From contig JAZUHB010000102.1 of the NCBI GenBank assembly GCA_045641505.1, forward strand, positions 1 through 16,254: DNA of 16,254 nucleotides, written 5' to 3'. Below the pieces are notes generated by a model that worked only from the letters and a program-made list of their open reading frames with translations, made no database searches and had not been told where the DNA came from. How positions within the stretch are numbered: the stretch's first letter is position 1; every line of letters starts with the position of its first letter. The position numbers and the translations under genes are program-made. Positions 13,201 through 16,254 of the stretch are shown here, one piece after another. The stretch comes from JAZQNF01 sp045641505 (lineage in GTDB: Bacteria > Bacillota > Clostridia > Lachnospirales > Bianqueaceae).

Positions 13201-14306
13201 TCAACAGTCTCCACCACGCCAAAGACGCTTATCTGAACATCGTGGTCGGAAACGTCTATAACATGAAATTCGACCGTCGATGGTTCGACCCCAAACGTGA
13301 CTATAGTGTCAAAACGAAAACTGTTTTTTCCCATCCCGTTATCGTTAACAGAGGCACCGAAAATGCTTGGAACGGCGAGGAAGATCTCGTAAGAATCAAG
13401 TCCGTGATGGCAAAAAACAATATCCATTTGACCCGTTATTCATTCATCAAACACGGCGGACTGTTTGACCAGAATCCCGTCAAAGCCGGCAGCGGATTGG
13501 TCCCGCTGAAGGCCGGTGTTTCGACGGAAAAATATGGGGGATATAATAAAGCGACCGCTGCCGAGTATCTATTAGTCTCGTACACCATTGGCAAAAAACG
13601 AGACGTTATGTTCGCTCCTATCGAACTGCAATTTATTGACTCGGTACAAGCCGGGGGAGATACCGCACTTGAATATGTCACGAACGTTATTTCGCAATAC
13701 AACGGAAACAAAACCGTTTCCGATGTGAAAATCGAGCTGAACGGACGCCCCATCAAAACTCAGGCTACGATTTCGGTTGACGGAATGCGATTGGTCTTGG
13801 GCGCAAAAACCGGCTCCAATCTTCAGGTCCGGCCGCTCACTCAATTAGTTGTTGGAAAGGATTGGGAGCGATATATCAAACGACTCGAGTCCGCATCGAA
13901 AAAGCAACTCCAGAACAGAAAAATTCAATTCGACGTAGAACATGACATGATTTGCGCCGAGAAAAATCTGGAACTATTTGACTTGCTTCTGAAAAAACTC
14001 GAAGCCTCCGTTTTTATCCATTGTCCCGGCAATATAGCGGCAACCCTCAGAGCCGGGAAAGATGCTTTTCAAAAGCGTCCTTTGGAGGAACAGGTCCATG
14101 CCCTGCTGAATATCATTGGCTGGTTCAATGATGTAGGAGGTGGGTGCGATCTGACTCTTCTTGATGGTGCGAAATCAGGTGGAACAAAACGCCCATCCAT
14201 GAAACTCTCCGGCTGGGCAAAAGACTACTCTGACGTCCGCATCATTGACTCCTCGGCCTCCGGCATTTTCGAGAGCCCAAGCGAGAATCTGCTCACTTTG
14301 TTATGA
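10221..14306 (+). CDS. cas9: type II-A CRISPR-associated endonuclease Cas9
   Basis: The 1361-aa RNA-guided double-strand DNA nuclease uses crRNA and tracrRNA. RuvC-I is at the N-terminus (GLDIGTDSVG, Asp13), followed by the Arg-rich bridge helix (about 52-75, RTARRRLDRRQ). A long helical REC lobe follows. RuvC-II has VFVEMAR (Glu778), HNH has DIDHIYPQS (Asp865, His866) and Asn890, and RuvC-III has HHAKDAYLN (His998, His999, Asp1002). All expected catalytic residues are present. The C-terminal PAM-interacting domain ends like SpCas9 (DSSASGIFES against HQSITGLYET). Ungapped alignment there puts Met1327 and Leu1329 where SpCas9 has the NGG-reading Arg1333 and Arg1335. AAGGAG precedes the ATG by 9 nt. 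The stop overlaps cas1 by 4 nt. Third codon positions are more A/T-rich than in the genes to the left. Confidence 0.98.
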   Translation: MKKENKEFYLGLDIGTDSVGYAVTDTNYNLMKHSGEPMWGATLFEAASDAADRRMHRTARRRLDRRQERVHLVSELFASEISKKDPSFFKRLQASSLYRDEAGTPYTLFNDKDYTDKDYYKQYPTIHHLIVDLMKNGEPHDVRLVYLACIWLVAHRGHFLFDTPVENVDELLDFSKVYGEFTDWLKESEWALPWSENVTAEQIADVMTQRLGITKKTDLFQQNILNGKKLSKEVTEEQPFCQEGIVKLLCGAKFNLASLFGKEEYSDLDIKSVSLADDDALFNDVLLSLGDDGDLLLHLRKMFDCAQLAKAKNEKSSLSEAMVDVYDQHKSDLKWLKEFVKKYLPNEYGAIFLDAAEDNYAAYSYNVKSVKGTIKGKASQEKFSDFLRKKIQNVTVDDKDKAKYEEALERIKALTFLPKQKSTDNRVIPYQLYYSELKQLLENAEKYLPFLKEKDQDGLTVTEKILDIFKFRIPYYVGPLVSSQYSKNAWMVRKAEGKIYPWNFEEKVDLDESEQRFIDRMTNTCVYYPGEEVLPRNSLLYCEFTILNEINNIRIDGQPIPTEIKQQLFQKLFMEKAKVKVSEIRSIICQMIGKKDFALSGLDSTVKSSNKPYLNFRRLLAKGLLTKTDIENIIRRMAYTEDRGRIKEWLRKTYPQLPEEDVKYVAGLGLKDFGRLSKRFLTGLEGTDKQTGEVMTIMGFLRDRSVNLMQLLSDNYTFREQLDSIAQEYYVQNPVTLEDRLTEMRLSGAVKRSVYRTLEIVDDVYKATGRAPKKVFVEMARGSKESQKGKRTLSRKQQLLDLYKKVKNEDTRVLQKELEDMGEMADNRLQSDKLFLYYTQLGRCMYTGEPIDLAKLGDPTLYDIDHIYPQSAVKDDSILNNKVLVTSQANGTKGNTYPISEKIRHEMYGFWASLKEMQLISEEKFKRLTRSTHFTEEELMAFINRQLTETQQSTKAIATLLKERFGDATTVVYVKAGLVSDFRQEFDLVKSRAVNSLHHAKDAYLNIVVGNVYNMKFDRRWFDPKRDYSVKTKTVFSHPVIVNRGTENAWNGEEDLVRIKSVMAKNNIHLTRYSFIKHGGLFDQNPVKAGSGLVPLKAGVSTEKYGGYNKATAAEYLLVSYTIGKKRDVMFAPIELQFIDSVQAGGDTALEYVTNVISQYNGNKTVSDVKIELNGRPIKTQATISVDGMRLVLGAKTGSNLQVRPLTQLVVGKDWERYIKRLESASKKQLQNRKIQFDVEHDMICAEKNLELFDLLLKKLEASVFIHCPGNIAATLRAGKDAFQKRPLEEQVHALLNIIGWFNDVGGGCDLTLLDGAKSGGTKRPSMKLSGWAKDYSDVRIIDSSASGIFESPSENLLTLL

Positions 14307-15178
14307 GTTGGCGCACTGTCGTAATCACAAAGCGCTGCAAGCTCGACTTGAAAATGGGTTATCTGGTGGTTCGCTCTGATGAAGTGACACGCATTTTCAT
14401 AGACGAGATTGCCTTGTTGCTGATTGAAAATCCGGCGGTATCCTTCACCGGGATACTGTTGGAGGCTCTCATCAAGAAGAAAGTGCGCGTCATTTTCTGC
14501 GACTCCTCACATTCTCCCGCGGCAGAGTTGGCGCCGTATTATGGGAGCTTCGACAGCGCAAGGAAACTTGAGGCACAAATTCATTGGACAGACGAGACAA
14601 AAGGCTCCATCTGGACGGAAATCATCACTGACAAACTCAGAAAGCAAGCCGATTTTCTGGGAGAACTAAATTACGCCCGAGAGCCGGAATTAATCCGCAA
14701 CTATATCGAGCAAATCGAAATAATGGACTCAACAAATCGGGAAGGCCATGCCGCAAAAGTGTACTTCAACGCATTGTTCGGCATGGACTTCTCCCGATCC
14801 GAAGAGAGCCCCATCAATGCCGCGTTGAACTACGGGTACGGACTTATTTTGTCTGCATTTAACCGTGCCGTTACAGCAAATGGCTATTTGACTCAGCTCG
14901 GACTGAAGCATTGCAATATGTTCAACCAGTTCAATCTTTCCAGTGACTTGATGGAACCCTTCCGCATTCTGGTCGACAGGGAAGTCAAAGCCTTACCTAT
15001 CCTTGGCGAATTCGGAACTTCAGAAAAGCACGCTCTCGTCTGTCTTCTTTCTGAGAGTGTCCGAATCGACGGAACGCTACAGACCGTCCTGAATGCAATC
15101 AACATCTACACCCGAAGCGTGTTCGATGCCCTAAACGATGGCGATCCTTCACTGATCAAACCGTATCAACCGTCATGA
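14303..15178 (+). CDS. cas1: type II-A CRISPR integrase Cas1
   Basis: The 291-aa Cas1 integrates new spacers together with Cas2. The metal-binding residues expected for the family are visible: Glu147 (TNREGHAAK), His203 (LGLKHC) and Glu218 (DLMEPF), close to the positions in the S. pyogenes protein. The N-terminal beta domain (about residues 1-75) precedes the helical catalytic domain, and the length is usual for type II. The start ATG at 14303 overlaps the cas9 stop (ATGA) and has no good ribosome binding site, so translation is probably coupled. It overlaps cas2 by 4 nt in the same way. Confidence 0.97.
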   Translation: MSWRTVVITKRCKLDLKMGYLVVRSDEVTRIFIDEIALLLIENPAVSFTGILLEALIKKKVRVIFCDSSHSPAAELAPYYGSFDSARKLEAQIHWTDETKGSIWTEIITDKLRKQADFLGELNYAREPELIRNYIEQIEIMDSTNREGHAAKVYFNALFGMDFSRSEESPINAALNYGYGLILSAFNRAVTANGYLTQLGLKHCNMFNQFNLSSDLMEPFRILVDREVKALPILGEFGTSEKHALVCLLSESVRIDGTLQTVLNAINIYTRSVFDALNDGDPSLIKPYQPS

Positions 15179-15495
15179 GTTATCGCTTTATGAGAATGAT
15201 AGTGTTTTTCGATCTCCCGCCAGAGACCGCAGAAGACCGCCGCAACTATTCAAGCTTCAGAAAGATGCTGATTAAAAATGGTTTCCTTATGATGCAGGAA
15301 TCCGTTTATTGCAAGCTTTTGCTCAATAGCAGCGCCGAGAAACTAATGGAAGAAAAAGTCAGCAAAGAAAAACCTCCCAAGGGCCTCGTCGAACTGCTGA
15401 CAGTCACCGAAAAACAATATGCACATATCCGTTATCTGACTGGGCAATATTCGGGAGATGTGTTGGACTCCGATGAAAGGACCGTATTCCTGTGA
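15175..15495 (+). CDS. cas2: CRISPR-associated protein Cas2
   Basis: The 106-aa ferredoxin-like protein is the structural partner of Cas1 in spacer integration. The first beta strand ends in VFFDLPP, with the conserved Asp13, followed by a helix with RRNYSSFRKMLIKNGF. The C-terminus (ERTVFL) is short, as in type II-A. The start ATG at 15175 overlaps the cas1 stop. An in-frame ATG at codon 6 or 8 could also serve but would lose the overlap seen for every gene in this operon. Confidence 0.96.
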   Translation: MSYRFMRMIVFFDLPPETAEDRRNYSSFRKMLIKNGFLMMQESVYCKLLLNSSAEKLMEEKVSKEKPPKGLVELLTVTEKQYAHIRYLTGQYSGDVLDSDERTVFL

Positions 15496-16157
15496 AGCTA
15501 ATCCACCCAGAGTTGTCGCAAGCTTTAGACTGTTCACAACCTGGCATCCAAACCTTGGTTGTAGAAAACAAGGATTTCTTACGCCGACTCCTCGCAGATG
15601 CCTATATTCAGAAAAACGGAAATCCAGGCACTTGGATTTTGGCTCAGAATGACAAGATTGTTGATTTCGCAAAAAATGTCGAGTTGATCAGCAACTATTT
15701 CGAAACCGAACTGAATCGTCACAGTCTGATTTCAAAGATTACAACCGCTTTGGAAAATGAGGCCACCTCTGAAGAGTTCTTTGAAAGTTCAATCGCCTTG
15801 ATAAGCAAAATCGAGCAATATATGAACGAACTTGCTTTTTCTCTTCCCGGTGATATTCATTTCCCTAAACTCAGCATGAACTCTTTACTCAAAGCAGCCG
15901 GTCCGGAAATTGCAGATGAATATGATAATTGTCTTGAACGAATGCTCGACTACTTCGAACTCGTCCGGGAATATGACCGGGATAAGTTATTTATTACCGT
16001 CAACCTCCGCAGTTTCTTTTCCGATGAGGATACTTCGTTATTTCTTGACTCAGCCATCTCGCATGAGTATCATATCATCATGATCGAAAGTCACGCATTC
16101 CCTGTTTTGCCCCAGGAACATAGGTTGACAGTCGATGAAGACCTTTGTGAGTTTTAG
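15492..16157 (+). CDS. csn2: CRISPR adaptation protein Csn2
   Basis: A 221-aa protein whose place and length fit the short Csn2 type, which defines subtype II-A. Csn2 is known to form a calcium-stabilised ring around DNA ends and is needed for spacer acquisition with Cas1, Cas2 and Cas9. The sequence begins MKLIHPELSQAL and has LVVENKDFLRRLL early, as in other Csn2 proteins, then a helical middle and a C-terminal beta part (KLFITVNLRSFFSD, HIIMIES). The start is GTG at 15492, giving the 4-nt overlap GTGA with the cas2 stop, and AAAGGA lies about 9 nt upstream. The protein is more divergent than the other Cas proteins, so the call leans partly on context. Confidence 0.93.
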   Translation: MKLIHPELSQALDCSQPGIQTLVVENKDFLRRLLADAYIQKNGNPGTWILAQNDKIVDFAKNVELISNYFETELNRHSLISKITTALENEATSEEFFESSIALISKIEQYMNELAFSLPGDIHFPKLSMNSLLKAAGPEIADEYDNCLERMLDYFELVREYDRDKLFITVNLRSFFSDEDTSLFLDSAISHEYHIIMIESHAFPVLPQEHRLTVDEDLCEF

Positions 16158-16228
16158 ATAATGGCTCTGACTGCTCTTTTACACGGCGCTTTCCCGCTTG
16201 CTGACGGTGTCTCAAATGATGATTTGAG
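16158..16228 (+). promoter_or_regulatory. CRISPR leader with ATTTGAG anchor
   Basis: This 71-bp stretch between the csn2 stop and the first repeat ends in ATTTGAG (16222-16228). In type II-A systems this leader-anchoring sequence is known to direct Cas1-Cas2 integration at the leader-repeat junction. A perfect inverted copy CTCAAAT (16211-16217) lies 4 nt upstream. No convincing promoter for the array was found here. Confidence 0.85.
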
Positions 16229-16254
16229 GTTTGAGAGCTGTGTAATTCTGTAGA
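16229..16254 (+). CRISPR. first repeat of a type II-A CRISPR array (truncated by window end)
   Basis: Twenty-six bases beginning GTTTGAGAGCTGTG follow directly after the leader anchor. They have the GTTTnAGAGC start typical of type II-A repeats and pair with the predicted tracrRNA. Spacers lie outside the window. Extending the pairing predicts that the next bases read about GTAAC and that the repeat is about 36 nt. Confidence 0.9.

Noticed and set aside
16158..16228. Promoter for the CRISPR array in the leader
   Set aside because: No -35/-10 pair of reasonable quality was found. The array may be read from the cas operon or from a promoter I cannot recognise.

Overview
The window looks like the chromosome of a Gram-positive, low-oxygen gut-type Clostridia (Eubacteriales) relative. 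The grounds are strong AAGGAGG-type ribosome binding sites, a glycerol catabolism pair with a BFD-type iron-sulfur oxidoreductase, Firmicutes-type sugar-acid and plant-glycan genes, and a streptococcal-like type II-A CRISPR-Cas system. Family and species cannot be fixed from the sequence alone. The left 9.8 kb is strongly G+C-rich, with third codon positions almost all G or C. The right 6 kb (CRISPR-Cas) has visibly mixed third positions.

Layout. Positions 1-2817 (minus strand) hold a glycerol operon: glpK, then a glycerol-3-phosphate dehydrogenase-like flavoprotein cut by the left edge. A G-rich gap with two divergent promoters separates it from a small membrane protein on the plus strand (3084-3467), which ends in a good terminator. 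Positions 3554-3908 are a nested palindromic element with 15-bp terminal inverted repeats. They are followed by a strong hairpin (3919-3950) and two 34-bp tandem repeats (3971-4038). Positions 4063-5676 (minus) encode a fructuronate reductase/mannitol dehydrogenase family enzyme with its own promoter. Positions 5792-8356 (minus) are a two-gene unit of a GH78 alpha-L-rhamnosidase and an 86-aa helical protein. Together with the fructuronate reductase this suggests use of pectin-like plant polymers. Positions 8458-8905 are a second intergenic repeat array with a 63-bp period. Positions 8962-9801 (minus) encode an MBL-fold protein.

Positions 10067-16254 form a type II-A CRISPR-Cas locus: a predicted tracrRNA on the minus strand (about 10184-10067), then cas9 (1361 aa), cas1, cas2 and csn2, each overlapping the next by 4 nt. 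A 71-bp leader follows, ending in the ATTTGAG anchor, then the first 26 bases of the CRISPR repeat, where the window stops. Cas9, tracrRNA and crRNA would cut DNA, while Cas1, Cas2, Csn2 and Cas9 would add spacers at the leader end. The tracrRNA call rests on base pairing between the visible part of the repeat and the sequence upstream of cas9. That pairing reproduces the stem-bulge-stem layout of the S. pyogenes duplex.

The most interesting points are: (1) a Cas9 whose C-terminal PAM-reading arginines appear to be replaced; (2) a tracrRNA promoter whose -35 box sits between the cas9 ribosome binding site and start codon; and (3) two intergenic arrays built from different motifs but with the same geometry, inverted copies alternating about every 30 bp.
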